Part shown: positions 22,935 through 32,237 of the stretch, piece by piece
Numbering within the stretch: position 1 is the stretch's first letter
How the letters are laid out: each line of letters begins with the position of its first letter
DNA from: CALSMU01 sp963926405
GTDB taxonomy: Bacteria > Bacteroidota > Bacteroidia > Flavobacteriales_D > Parvicellaceae
DNA: 37,972 nucleotides
Reading direction: 5' to 3'
Assembly (NCBI GenBank): GCA_963926405.1
Contig: CAWUXI010000080.1
Coordinates: forward strand, 1 to 37,972
The notes under the pieces: generated by a model
Database searches by the model: none
What the model was told of the DNA's origin: nothing
What the model saw: the letters and a program-made list of their open reading frames with translations, nothing else
Program-made: the position numbers and the translations under genes

Positions 22935-24296
22935 CTACAAATCAGTTACGTTAGTTCCTTTAATTCTTCGTGTCGCATTTACGTCCCAAACAATTGCTAT
23001 CAATAAAATTAAATACTCAAAGCCAATCAACCAATAACTTTCATTAACAACACCAACATCTCGATAGGCGTAATAACTTAATACAACTACAAAACTCCAG
23101 ACTAACGGAAACCTCAAATTCGTAAAAATAGATAAGGTTAAGAGGTAGATAATATACCAAGGATGTACAATGGACGCAAATGCATAGTAGATTAGTAACA
23201 ACCATACTATATGCTTAAAGATGCTTTTTAAATCTTTATTACGTCTACTTTTTATTAATATTAAAACAGCCGAAACCAGAACCATTACTTGACCTATTTT
23301 TCCAATATTCTCTATCTGATTGTATCCATAAATTTGAAAACCAATTTCTCTAAACACATTGTACAAACTTCCATTAAACTCAAAAGTTTTAAAATACAAA
23401 CTTATACTAGACCCAAATGTATCAAGAAGATTTACATCCATAAATGGAAGAAATAAAAGCAATGTAACAAAGCCAATCACACAATAAAAAATAACCAACT
23501 TTTTCCATTTCATTCTAAATATAAATAATGGTAAAAACAATATTGGAATCAATTTAGTACAGATGGCTAAAGCATACAATAGTCCCGATTGAACTGTCCT
23601 TTTTTGAATAAGAAACCAAATGGACGCTAATACAAAAAACAATGTAACACCTTCAAAATGCAAGTTACCGGTAAGCTCTGTTATAACTAAAGGGTTTAAT
23701 GCATAGATAACTACTAGCTCTTTCTTTTTACTGAACCACTTCAATAGTTTAGCTAAAAGGAGAATAACACCAATGTCAAAACAAATAAGTAATAATCGCA
23801 GTAAGATTATGAAGTGATAGGAATTATTTCCAGAAGCATATTCTACCAAACCAAAGAGCACTTGATTTACGGGTGGGTAAACCGAGTAATATTCTTTAGA
23901 GTTAATTTTGTTGTATGTTCGATACTTTAAGGTGATCTCATGTTTCGGACTATCAAATTCCTGATTTACTGGTTTAAACTCATAAGGGTTATTTCCATTT
24001 GAAATCAGTTCCCCATCCCATATAAAACGGTGGTAATCGTCACTTAAGCTTGGCGTTGAAAAAAGTAACACAAGCCTAAATAGAAGTGCGATAACGAGTA
24101 CTTGCTTAAAATCAAGTTTTGGTTTTACAACTGATTTCCAAAAGGGAAAAACATAAAAGAATAATCCTGTTAAAATGGCATAAACTAGGAACAAAGAAAG
24201 CTCATTGTCCCGTGTGATATAATACCCAAAAAAGAAAAGAGAGATTGCTCCTGTTAGGGAAACTATAGCTGATTGTTTATTTAGCAGCGACTCCAT
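22935..24296 (-). CDS. Polyprenyl-sugar-dependent mannosyltransferase-like membrane protein (GT87/GT-C type)
   Basis: A 453-residue integral membrane protein with about ten to twelve hydrophobic helices. The first extracytoplasmic loop carries SLSDDYHRFIWDGELISNGNNPYEFKP, where the Asp pair (SDDYHRFIWDG) resembles the catalytic motif of GT-C enzymes that use polyprenyl-phosphate sugars. The later YYSVYPPVNQ is another shared loop motif. It would add a sugar on the periplasmic side, with the donor made by the DPM-like GT2 in the same operon. The ATG lies inside the end of the preceding gene (20-base overlap). The exact GT family is not certain. Confidence 0.85.
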   Translation of the reverse strand: MESLLNKQSAIVSLTGAISLFFFGYYITRDNELSLFLVYAILTGLFFYVFPFWKSVVKPKLDFKQVLVIALLFRLVLLFSTPSLSDDYHRFIWDGELISNGNNPYEFKPVNQEFDSPKHEITLKYRTYNKINSKEYYSVYPPVNQVLFGLVEYASGNNSYHFIILLRLLLICFDIGVILLLAKLLKWFSKKKELVVIYALNPLVITELTGNLHFEGVTLFFVLASIWFLIQKRTVQSGLLYALAICTKLIPILFLPLFIFRMKWKKLVIFYCVIGFVTLLLFLPFMDVNLLDTFGSSISLYFKTFEFNGSLYNVFREIGFQIYGYNQIENIGKIGQVMVLVSAVLILIKSRRNKDLKSIFKHIVWLLLIYYAFASIVHPWYIIYLLTLSIFTNLRFPLVWSFVVVLSYYAYRDVGVVNESYWLIGFEYLILLIAIVWDVNATRRIKGTNVTDL

Positions 24297-25761
24297 GTTT
24301 TACCGTGTAAAAACTCGTATAACCAAATCCGACAGCAATCATAACTAGAAAGACAAGCATATAGTGGTTCTGAAATTGTAAAGCTACATATATTCCATAG
24401 CCAGCATAAAGAACAAGCAGGAATTCCAATATAGCCATAGGATTAAATGAAGAAGTCACATACTTATTTGCTTTCAAGGAATCAGATTTGGTGTTAACAT
24501 TAAATTTAGGTGTTCTAATAAAAGGGGATTTCTTGCCCAAATAACCTTCCACTACTCCAATTGCGTTATATAATCCTATACCCATAGTTAAAGCTAAAAA
24601 CATAGGAAAAAACAGAATAAACTTAAATAAAGCAATAATAAAATTATCCTCTGGGGACTTATTGGCTACAAAGTAAATTATTCCAAGTATTATAGTACTA
24701 ACAAAGAAAAAAGATAAGGAATTCCTGAAGATATCGTCGTACTGAGGAAATTGATTAATAACCAACATAGCTGGAATACTTAACAGTACTAAAGAAATAA
24801 CGCAAATGAACAAAAAGCTATTTAAAAGGTGAAAAGTAGCATTGATTTTTGTTTTTAGTCCAATACCTCTTTTAATTAGAACTTTACCTAAGTTCTTTCT
24901 AGTACATTCAGCCGCTCCTTTACTCCATCTAAACTGCTGACTTTTAAGAGCAGTCATCGTTACAGGCAATTCCGCTGGAGATTCAACATCTTCTAGATAC
25001 TTAAACTTCCATCCTTTTAATTGAGCTCTATAACTTAAATCTAAATCTTCGGTCAATGTATCTGATTGCCAACCTCCAGAATCTTCAATGGTAGTTTTTC
25101 TCCAAATTCCTGCAGTACCATTAAAATTTATAAAGTGACCTCTAGAATTCCTCCCTCTTTGCTCAATTTTAAAATGAGCATCTAAAGCAAATGCTTGCAG
25201 CTTGGTTAAAATTGAATATTCCTTATTTAAATGACCCCACCGCGTCTGAACAACACCAATTTTATCATCTTCAAAATAAGGAATCGTTCTATTTAAAAAA
25301 TCCGGTTCGGGAACAAAATCAGCGTCAAAAATAGCAATGTATTCACCTTTTAACAGATTCATGCCATAAGCCAGAGCACCTGCTTTAAAGCCTTCTCTCT
25401 TTGGTCGAATTACTTGTGTAATATCAATTCCTTTCTGCCTCCATTCCTTTACTTTATTGGCAATAATCTCTACGGTTTCATCATTAGAATCATCCAACAC
25501 TTGAATTTCTAACTTTTCTATTGGCCAATCAAAATTAGCAACTGCATCGATTAAGCGTTCAATTACATAAAGTTCATTGTAAACGGGTAGCTGTATTGTA
25601 ACGAAAGGTTTCTCTCCGTCGTTATTGAAAGACTTTTCTTGAACCCCTTTAGTTTTCGATTTATCTCTTAGGTAAGCAAATGTTAGGTTGAGTTCTGCAA
25701 TTGCATATAGCAAAATAAAGCTCAAAAAGAAAATATATAGAGCGATAATGACGAATTCCAT
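24277..25761 (-). CDS. Cellulose-synthase-like family 2 glycosyltransferase
   Basis: A 494-residue processive-type GT2. A membrane helix (about 3-25) is followed by the GT-A domain with VLDDSNDET (Asp90/Asp91), FDADF (146-150), TEDLD (237-241) and the QxxRW motif QQFRW (275-279), and then about four further hydrophobic segments (roughly 305-330, 345-365, 380-400, 445-485). This is the architecture of CESA/mannan-synthase-like enzymes that polymerise a sugar while exporting the chain. There is no PilZ domain. It starts one base after the stop of the upstream GT2 (TAA-C-ATG) and overlaps the next gene by 20 bases, so coupling is tight. The polymer made is unknown. Confidence 0.93.
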   Translation of the reverse strand: MEFVIIALYIFFLSFILLYAIAELNLTFAYLRDKSKTKGVQEKSFNNDGEKPFVTIQLPVYNELYVIERLIDAVANFDWPIEKLEIQVLDDSNDETVEIIANKVKEWRQKGIDITQVIRPKREGFKAGALAYGMNLLKGEYIAIFDADFVPEPDFLNRTIPYFEDDKIGVVQTRWGHLNKEYSILTKLQAFALDAHFKIEQRGRNSRGHFINFNGTAGIWRKTTIEDSGGWQSDTLTEDLDLSYRAQLKGWKFKYLEDVESPAELPVTMTALKSQQFRWSKGAAECTRKNLGKVLIKRGIGLKTKINATFHLLNSFLFICVISLVLLSIPAMLVINQFPQYDDIFRNSLSFFFVSTIILGIIYFVANKSPEDNFIIALFKFILFFPMFLALTMGIGLYNAIGVVEGYLGKKSPFIRTPKFNVNTKSDSLKANKYVTSSFNPMAILEFLLVLYAGYGIYVALQFQNHYMLVFLVMIAVGFGYTSFYTVKHGVAAK

Positions 25762-25762
25762 G

Positions 25763-26467
25763 TTATTTCTTAAAAACGTATTTAAATATTGTAAATATGA
25801 TCTTATACCCTGCTAAAATAGTTCCTTTTATTGTTCCCGTTACTTTAGAAACCCCTATTCTTTCTCTATAACTTACAGGCACTTCGCAAAATTCATATTT
25901 TTTTTTTGCAGCTTTTACTTGCATCTCAACTGTCCAACCATATGTAGTGTCTTGCATGTTTAGTTCTAACAATTTTTCAAACTTCAACGCCCTAAAAGGA
26001 CCTAAGTCTGTAAATCTAGCACCATAAAACAACCTAATAAGCCGGGTAGCTAACCAATTTCCAAATAGTTGCTGTGGCATCATAGACTTCTTCTCTCTTA
26101 CTCCTAAAGCTCTTGATCCAATCACCATGTCCATGTTTCTTTCAATGATTGGCTGAACCACTAAAGGTAATTCCTCTGGATGGTCAGAATAATCTGCATC
26201 CATAAAAACAATAATATCTGGTTGGTTTGATTTATTCTTTAAGTAATCAATTCCTTTCAAGCATGCATATCCATATCCTTGCTTTGGTTCATCTATAACT
26301 GTTGCTCCATTTCCAGCAGCTCTTTTTACAGTATCATCAGTAGAATTATTATTAACCACTACTACTTCACGAACCCAATCCATCGGCATATCATTTAATA
26401 TGTGCACGATTGACTCCTGCTCATTGAAGGCAGGTATCACAACATCGATAGTTGGTTTTTGAATCAT
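25763..26467 (-). CDS. Dolichol-phosphate-mannose-synthase-like family 2 glycosyltransferase
   Basis: A 234-residue GT2 of the DPM1-like group without membrane helices apart from a short hydrophobic tail (KIIFTIFKYVFKK). The GT-A motifs are DVVIPAFNEQESI, VNNNSTDDT and MDADYSDH (metal-binding), followed by the GSR motif. It probably charges a polyprenyl phosphate with a hexose. The gene begins 19 bases after the polyferredoxin gene and is followed directly by the cellulose-synthase-like gene, so it is the middle gene of a five-gene operon. Confidence 0.9.
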   Translation of the reverse strand: MIQKPTIDVVIPAFNEQESIVHILNDMPMDWVREVVVVNNNSTDDTVKRAAGNGATVIDEPKQGYGYACLKGIDYLKNKSNQPDIIVFMDADYSDHPEELPLVVQPIIERNMDMVIGSRALGVREKKSMMPQQLFGNWLATRLIRLFYGARFTDLGPFRALKFEKLLELNMQDTTYGWTVEMQVKAAKKKYEFCEVPVSYRERIGVSKVTGTIKGTILAGYKIIFTIFKYVFKK

Positions 26468-26486
26468 TAATAAAAGGACGTAATTA

Positions 26487-28352
26487 TTATTTATTTAAAA
26501 ACTCTTTCAACCCTTGGTTTCCTAGAATTACTTCTGGAGCTTCCATTCTAGAACCATCAGTATTAGGCGCATTTTCTAGGTTAAGAACTCCTCTTGGGCA
26601 AACAGCAGAGCAAACTCCACATCCTACACAAGAAGAACGAACTATATTTTGTCCTTTCTGAGCGTAAGCTCGAACATCAATCCCCTGTTCACAATAAGTA
26701 GAACAATTTCCACAAGAAATACATTGTCCTCCGTTGGTTGTTATTCTAAATCTAGACTTGAATCGCTGAACGATTCCCATATATGCAGCTAAAGGACAAC
26801 CAAATCGACACCAAGCTCGATTCCCAAGAATTGGATAAAAACCTGTACCGATAACTCCTGCGAAAATTGACCCGATTAAAAAGCCATACCATTCTCTAAT
26901 ATTATAGGCAGACATTCCGAATAACACATCTTTGCTCCTCATTTCTGGATAGTTCACTTCATTATAAGAATGATAACCAGCGAATATGGTCATGATTATT
27001 GCAAATAGAAACACACTATAAATCATCCATCTTTCAATTTTCCATGTAATTAACCTCTTATCAGATAATTGTCTATAAGGATCTCCTAAAGTTTCGGCTA
27101 AACCTCCACATCCACAAACCCATGAGCAATACCATCTTTTTCCATAGAAATAAACCATTACCGGAATAACGATTACGCTCAGAAAAATTCCCCAAACAAA
27201 CATAAATATTCCAACTGTTCCTGAATCAAAGTGACCTTTCACGTTCCAATCAAAGAACATATCATAATCTAATGGCCATGCATTTTTCAAGTCCATAGCA
27301 GGTAAATCAAATAAGGGCAGAATTTCCACTAATAGGAATGCAAAAATTATTTGAAAAAATAACACACTTGCAGTTCGAACTATTTGATAGCGATCATGGC
27401 GGTACTTGATAAACATCCTTATTCCCATTACAGCCATAGAAACTGTGTATAATGTACCGTATAAAAACCATTGAGACGCAGAAGCACCCTTAATAAACAA
27501 GCCTTTGAAAGGATCTACTATACTTGTCCAATTAACAATTAGCCACGGATAAAAATACAGCAGAATGTAAAAAAAGAATAAGAAAACGAAAGCTAAGATT
27601 CCAATCCATCCTCTACTGGTTGCAGCATCATGATAGACACCATTATTTTTAATTCCAGGGCCACCCATTAAAATTGCCCCAGGCAGAATATACATTAGTG
27701 CCCCAATAATACAAAGACCAAATGTTAAGAATAAAAACAATCCTTTATTATCGGTAATTAGTCCATTCGAGGATACTTTTACTAAATAAAACCGAGAATA
27801 TTTATTGTCCCAGACAAAATATTTCTTCCCTAGTTTTCCATTAATTTCTTTCAGTTTCTTTTCAAAATCCTTTTTAAAGTCATCAGCCGTTTCATACGAT
27901 TTACTTTCGTTGAACATCCAGCTGGTATTATCTCTTAATACCTTCTGTTTGCTCTCACTACCTGGAAACACTGCTTTAAGAATATCCTTACTATATATTA
28001 CCTTACCATCTGAAATTACTAAAGCATAAATTGCTTCAACTTCTATTGTAGTTATTCCATCTTTTTCAGCAAATATTTTAGAAATGTTCGCATTTGATTT
28101 GCTAAGTAAATCAGCTAAGTGAGAACTAAATGAAAATTGGTTACTAAACTCTTTATCTAGTATCCCCAATTCAATAGCAGCCTTTGTCAAACTTGCGACT
28201 ATGGTGTCGCCTTTGTCAATTTTTTCTGTAGTATCATACAGAGATTTTAACTTTTCTTCTGAAATTTTATAGTTACCGATAAATAGAGATGCAATGAAAA
28301 TTGCAAAACCTATAAGGAAAACAACTAGACCAATATTTCTTATATTTTTCAT
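26487..28352 (-). CDS. Membrane-bound polyferredoxin (NapH/NosR/CcoG-like)
   Basis: A 621-residue inner-membrane protein. One N-terminal helix and a periplasmic domain (about 30-200) precede about six membrane helices and a cytosolic Fe-S end. The two C-x3-C-type motifs, WCSWVCGCGG and WCRFGCP, are typical of NapH/NosR-type proteins. The C-terminus has two 4Fe-4S clusters: CISCGNCSTYCEQG and CVGCGVCSAVCPRG. Such proteins carry electrons between a reduced flavoprotein and a membrane or periplasmic acceptor. I use the ATG one base after the stop of the flavoprotein gene; an in-frame GTG further upstream (28364) is less likely. The partner is probably the flavoprotein encoded just before it. The terminal reaction is unknown. 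Confidence 0.9.
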   Translation of the reverse strand: MKNIRNIGLVVFLIGFAIFIASLFIGNYKISEEKLKSLYDTTEKIDKGDTIVASLTKAAIELGILDKEFSNQFSFSSHLADLLSKSNANISKIFAEKDGITTIEVEAIYALVISDGKVIYSKDILKAVFPGSESKQKVLRDNTSWMFNESKSYETADDFKKDFEKKLKEINGKLGKKYFVWDNKYSRFYLVKVSSNGLITDNKGLFLFLTFGLCIIGALMYILPGAILMGGPGIKNNGVYHDAATSRGWIGILAFVFLFFFYILLYFYPWLIVNWTSIVDPFKGLFIKGASASQWFLYGTLYTVSMAVMGIRMFIKYRHDRYQIVRTASVLFFQIIFAFLLVEILPLFDLPAMDLKNAWPLDYDMFFDWNVKGHFDSGTVGIFMFVWGIFLSVIVIPVMVYFYGKRWYCSWVCGCGGLAETLGDPYRQLSDKRLITWKIERWMIYSVFLFAIIMTIFAGYHSYNEVNYPEMRSKDVLFGMSAYNIREWYGFLIGSIFAGVIGTGFYPILGNRAWCRFGCPLAAYMGIVQRFKSRFRITTNGGQCISCGNCSTYCEQGIDVRAYAQKGQNIVRSSCVGCGVCSAVCPRGVLNLENAPNTDGSRMEAPEVILGNQGLKEFLNK

Positions 28353-28353
28353 A

Positions 28354-29691
28354 CTACCCGACACCTAAAATTCGTTTCCAACTTCTCTTTTTTACTGAAA
28401 TATTTGTTCCCTGTTCTTTATTGAATTTCGCAACAATTTCATCTTCGTATAATCTATAAAACTCTGGATCAAAATTAGCATCTTTTAGCTGCTCCATTAC
28501 TTTATCAATAGTGGCATTACCATCTAAATGACGATTCATTACTTCATGTCGAATTCTAATTCCAAAGGTATTAAGACCTAAAAACTTCCTTGAAACTTTA
28601 TCAAACACAAAATGCATACACATTTCACCATTTTTATGTTCCCAATAAAAATTTGTTTCACCTTCTTGTCGTGTTGAGTGCACCCATCCATAAGTTTGGT
28701 ATTCTATATCAAAAAATTTAGCAGAATTGAACCAATGCCCCGGTTTGTAGGCTAGTTTATTCCCACATATAGTTTGCGCAACTGTTTCTCCCATTATACG
28801 ACCTGTATACCAAACTTGCTCTATTTTTTTTCTTCCTGCTACTGGTTTCGAAAACTGAGCACAATCACCAATTGAATAAACATCCGGTTGATTCGTCTCT
28901 AGGAATTGATTAACAACAATACCTTCTTCGGTTTCTAGCGCAGTCTCTTTTAAGAAATCTATATTTGGCGACACCCCTGGAGTTAAGCCAACAAACTGAC
29001 AAGCTAATTCTTCTCCAGTAGATGTAATTACAGATTTTACACGCCCGTTTTCATCTGAAATAATTTCTTTCAATTCCGTAGCAAAATGCAAATCAATATT
29101 ATTTTTTACTAAGTGTCTTTCTATAATATCCGCTTCCTTTAATGGAAGTATATTTCCCCAAAACTTTTCTTCTCTTACCAAGATTGAAACTGGAATATTT
29201 CTAGAATGAAGCATTTCAGCCATTTCAACACCAATTAACCCTCCTCCAACTATAACAGCTCTTTCTACTTTATGTTCGGAAGTATTCTTTTCCATTAAGT
29301 CCAAGTCTTGCTTACTGTACAATCCTTGAACTCCTTTTAAATCTTGCCCCGGCCAACCAAATTTATTTGGTTTGGAACCAACTGCAAGAATTAATTGATC
29401 ATAAGTCATTTTACCCCTTCCAGAAAAACTTAATACTTTAGAATCATAATCTATCTTTTCAACAAATCCTCTCTTCAATTCAATTCGATTCTTTTCCCAA
29501 AACCAATTTTCGTAAGGTTGTGTATGTTCAAATTTCATATGCCCCATGTAAACATACATAAGAGCAGTTCTAGAAAAGAAATAATCTGTTTCAGCAGAAA
29601 CAATCGTAATACGCTTATTGCTTAATTTACGGATATGACGAGCAGCAGTAACTCCCGAGATGCCATTTCCAATAATTACTACGTGTTCCAA
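28354..29691 (-). CDS. FAD/NAD(P)-dependent oxidoreductase (class II pyridine nucleotide-disulphide type)
   Basis: A 445-residue two-dinucleotide-domain flavoprotein. The FAD-binding motif VVIIGNGISGVTAARHI is at about residues 4-20. The NAD(P)H motif VIVGGGLIGVEMAEM is near the middle, and the second FAD signature VYSIGDCAQ follows. There is no CxxxxC redox disulphide, so it is not a thiol reductase; the layout resembles the NirB N-terminus, ferredoxin reductases and NoxA. It is encoded just before, and one base from, the polyferredoxin, which suggests that it feeds electrons from NAD(P)H to that protein. A possible promoter lies about 110 bases upstream. Confidence 0.9.
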   Translation of the reverse strand: MEHVVIIGNGISGVTAARHIRKLSNKRITIVSAETDYFFSRTALMYVYMGHMKFEHTQPYENWFWEKNRIELKRGFVEKIDYDSKVLSFSGRGKMTYDQLILAVGSKPNKFGWPGQDLKGVQGLYSKQDLDLMEKNTSEHKVERAVIVGGGLIGVEMAEMLHSRNIPVSILVREEKFWGNILPLKEADIIERHLVKNNIDLHFATELKEIISDENGRVKSVITSTGEELACQFVGLTPGVSPNIDFLKETALETEEGIVVNQFLETNQPDVYSIGDCAQFSKPVAGRKKIEQVWYTGRIMGETVAQTICGNKLAYKPGHWFNSAKFFDIEYQTYGWVHSTRQEGETNFYWEHKNGEMCMHFVFDKVSRKFLGLNTFGIRIRHEVMNRHLDGNATIDKVMEQLKDANFDPEFYRLYEDEIVAKFNKEQGTNISVKKRSWKRILGVG

Positions 29692-29799
29692 ATCGATTTC
29701 TAAATTTTTTGTAAATTATAATAATTCTAAATAAGAACAATGTAATTAGCAACTTAACTGCTATTACACTCGTCCATTTCTCAATATAAAGGCTTTTGG

Positions 29800-29807
29800 C
29801 AAAGTTA
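29800..29807 (-). promoter_or_regulatory. Possible -7 element for the redox-glycosyltransferase operon
   Basis: On the minus strand TAACTTTG matches TAnnTTTG. It is about 110 bases before the ATG of the flavoprotein, leaving a leader of about 100 nt. No -33 element is clear. Confidence 0.35.
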
Positions 29808-29840
29808 AGAAGTTCTATTATGATGATGATAGAATACCTA

Positions 29841-30632
29841 TTATTTAAATTTGACTACAAATGCATCGTCTAACAGTGCATCTCCAGAAATCATGTTCTT
29901 CTTAGCTAGATTTGCAGCCTCTTTAGAACTGTATGACCCAATTGACACTTTGGTTAGGTTCCCTACATTTCGTTTAATTAAATCACCTGTTTTAAGCTTG
30001 TGTTTAATACAAAACTCCATAACTCGTATGTCGCTATACTCTGAAAGAGATAATAACTGAATTGAATAATTACCATTAAAACTAGCCTTATCTATATTTT
30101 CCAAACGCTCCTTACTTTCTTTATTTCCTGTAGTCTCTGAAACATCGGAATTATTATCACTTAAATCCTTTATCACAAAAGAATTATCTTCAGGTGTAAC
30201 GCCTTGATACGAGGGATAATCCGCTGACCCTATTGAAATAATTAAGTTTTCAATATTTGGTTTCATTTTGTTTTCTCCGACAGCATAAATAAACTTTACG
30301 CCAATGGAAATATCTTGTTCAATAGAAGGTTGTATATAAAAAATGGTTGTCACCCCTTCATCGCCTACAGAAAGTGAGTAAAAGGATATTCCATCGCTTT
30401 CCTTCTTAGCAACATTAACTCCAGACGAGGGAGTAATTACATTTACTCCTTCTGGAATTTTAAAAGAAACTTTTGCAAATTCGGCATTGGTGGCACCTAG
30501 GAAAACAGATGTGATTTTATACTCATTCTTCTCTGAATTTTTCTCAACAATATGATTGACACTGACATTTGCAGCTAAAGAACCCGTTAAAATAAACAGT
30601 AAAAAGAAGATGGTATAAATTGATTTCGTCAT
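29841..30632 (-). CDS. Exported protein with C-terminal SPOR-like domain
   Basis: A 263-residue protein with a signal peptide (about 1-20). The middle is a beta-rich region (about 25-150) like other secreted Bacteroidota proteins. The last 75 residues (from about 188) have the pattern of a SPOR domain: NYSIQLLSLSEYSDIR, then KHKLKTGDLIKRNVGNLTKVSIGSYSS, and KEAANLAKKN. SPOR domains bind denuded peptidoglycan at division sites. The match is by pattern only. The gene lies 149 bases upstream of the redox operon on the same strand. Confidence 0.8.
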   Translation of the reverse strand: MTKSIYTIFFLLFILTGSLAANVSVNHIVEKNSEKNEYKITSVFLGATNAEFAKVSFKIPEGVNVITPSSGVNVAKKESDGISFYSLSVGDEGVTTIFYIQPSIEQDISIGVKFIYAVGENKMKPNIENLIISIGSADYPSYQGVTPEDNSFVIKDLSDNNSDVSETTGNKESKERLENIDKASFNGNYSIQLLSLSEYSDIRVMEFCIKHKLKTGDLIKRNVGNLTKVSIGSYSSKEAANLAKKNMISGDALLDDAFVVKFK

Positions 30633-30777
30633 ATTGGAATACTATTTTTAGTTCTATTATATTCTAAACAATAAATTCGGATAAATTAAAAATACTGATT
30701 AAGTTGTGTTTCTAAAATAAAAAAACCATTATCTAAATTTGTCGAGATCTAGGTTTAAAAGGAAAATTATTATTCCG

Positions 30778-31410
30778 TTAATCTTTTAAAAGCTCACCTA
30801 TTTCAGAATCCAATTTCCCATTACCATCCAGTTTCGCTTTCCATGAGTAATGTTCATTTTTCTCAATTGCAACTTTATCCGGTTGAACCGTTCCAAACAA
30901 TATTAAATGCTTTCCATCTTCATCTAGTTTAACATATGCACAATGACGGTGATAATGTTCCTCTTTTTCTTCCAAAGCATAATCCCATTGGATTTCTCCT
31001 CTAGAATTTAACTTTACAACTCTTTCTCTAGTATCGGTAGCGTCTAACTTGCTATGTGCTTCCATAAAAACATAAAAGTACCCTGTTCTATCTTCAATTA
31101 TACTTTGCGCTTCTGTGTTATCATTTTTTGAACCAAAAAAGTGAGACCAAATAACCTCCTTGTTTTCGTTAAAAAAAATCACTTTAGCCCCTTTAGAAGA
31201 ACCTTCAGAATATTCACCTATGATCATAACACCTCCATCGCGCGTAATAATAACTGGAGCTGAAAAATCAGTCTTTCCTATATAACTGGTTAAATCTGGA
31301 TGTAATTTAACCCCATTATCTTTTGCCCAACTTTTACCATCCCCCAATGTAACCTGAGCAAAATAATTTATGTTAGAAAAGGTAATTAATACGAGCAGTA
31401 ACTTTTTCAT
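30778..31410 (-). CDS. Secreted beta-propeller-like protein, function unknown
   Basis: A 210-residue protein with a signal peptide (about 1-18, ending NYFAQ). The mature part shows repeated beta-strand blocks such as VIITRDGGVMIIGEY, EVIWSHFFGS, RVVKLNSRGEIQWDYALEE and HLILFGTV, the kind of blades found in WD40/PQQ-type propellers, but it is too short for a full propeller. I start it at the ATG of 31410; an ATT-rich 8-codon extension to 31434 is possible but lacks signal-peptide character. No named family is recognised. Confidence 0.72.
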   Translation of the reverse strand: MKKLLLVLITFSNINYFAQVTLGDGKSWAKDNGVKLHPDLTSYIGKTDFSAPVIITRDGGVMIIGEYSEGSSKGAKVIFFNENKEVIWSHFFGSKNDNTEAQSIIEDRTGYFYVFMEAHSKLDATDTRERVVKLNSRGEIQWDYALEEKEEHYHRHCAYVKLDEDGKHLILFGTVQPDKVAIEKNEHYSWKAKLDGNGKLDSEIGELLKD

Positions 31411-31525
31411 AATAATATTCTTAAATTTTATCAATAATAAATGTAAGCCCTTTTACTTATATATCCTAGAAAGGTTCCAATTCTAATGCATTAGATTTTA
31501 TAGCACACTCTTTATTCAGAACTTA

Positions 31526-32233
31526 TTACCAAGCAAAAATGCCTTCTAGCATTAATTTTCCCCATGGTTTGTCTCCAAACTTCTCATTCAGTTCTATTCT
31601 TAATTCTGCTTCTGTTTTTACTTTTTTTGCTGGATATTCAGGAATATGCGATGCTATATCTTTTACACCAACCTCAACACTTTTAGCAAAATAAACTACT
31701 CCACCATCTTCAGTTGCCAATCCCAAAATAGTCCCGGGTAAACCTCCAAATGATTCTGGCCCAACCGAAGGAATAATTTCTTGTGTATACCACGCATGAA
31801 TCCTAGTTGTATCGTCCTTTTGCCATATAACTCTTCTGCATTCATAACCTCCTATTTTTCGTTTACTTGAGGTCATTTTCCACTCTCTTACATTTAATGT
31901 ATCAAGAACATATACGTTATCTCCCCAAACCCCTAATACAGAAAGTCGTTGATTTTGATTTAAATTCTGGTAAACCGTATTTTTAGTGGTTGACCAATCC
32001 ATTTGTTCGGCCAAGTCACTAACTTGCGGTTTAAAAATAGACATTGTATCATTGAAGTACAATTCAAACATATCAATTTTAACTTTCTTATCTTTTAACC
32101 AAGCTTTCATTCTATCATCCGTATACTTTTTAAGCAAATTAGTTTTACGCTCAAAAACAATTTTACCGGAAGTAACCTGACTTGAACCACTCATGCTAAT
32201 AAACACCAAAAAACCTATAATTAATACTTTCAT
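31526..32233 (-). CDS. GLPGLI family secreted protein
   Basis: A 235-residue protein with a signal peptide (about 1-19). The family is named after the motif GLPGLI, seen here as GLPGTI at 164-169 within SVGPESFGGLPGTILGL. Members are restricted mainly to Bacteroidota, are predicted to lie in the periplasm or outer membrane, and have no known function. The gene follows the outer-membrane barrel gene after four bases, so it is translated from the same mRNA. That pairing is typical for the family. Confidence 0.92.
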   Translation of the reverse strand: MKVLIIGFLVFISMSGSSQVTSGKIVFERKTNLLKKYTDDRMKAWLKDKKVKIDMFELYFNDTMSIFKPQVSDLAEQMDWSTTKNTVYQNLNQNQRLSVLGVWGDNVYVLDTLNVREWKMTSSKRKIGGYECRRVIWQKDDTTRIHAWYTQEIIPSVGPESFGGLPGTILGLATEDGGVVYFAKSVEVGVKDIASHIPEYPAKKVKTEAELRIELNEKFGDKPWGKLMLEGIFAW

Positions 32234-32237
32234 AAAA

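Noticed and set aside
30690..30777. Terminator after the gene ending at 30778
   Set aside because: Only a weak ATCT/AGAT pairing before an interrupted T run; not strong enough to list.
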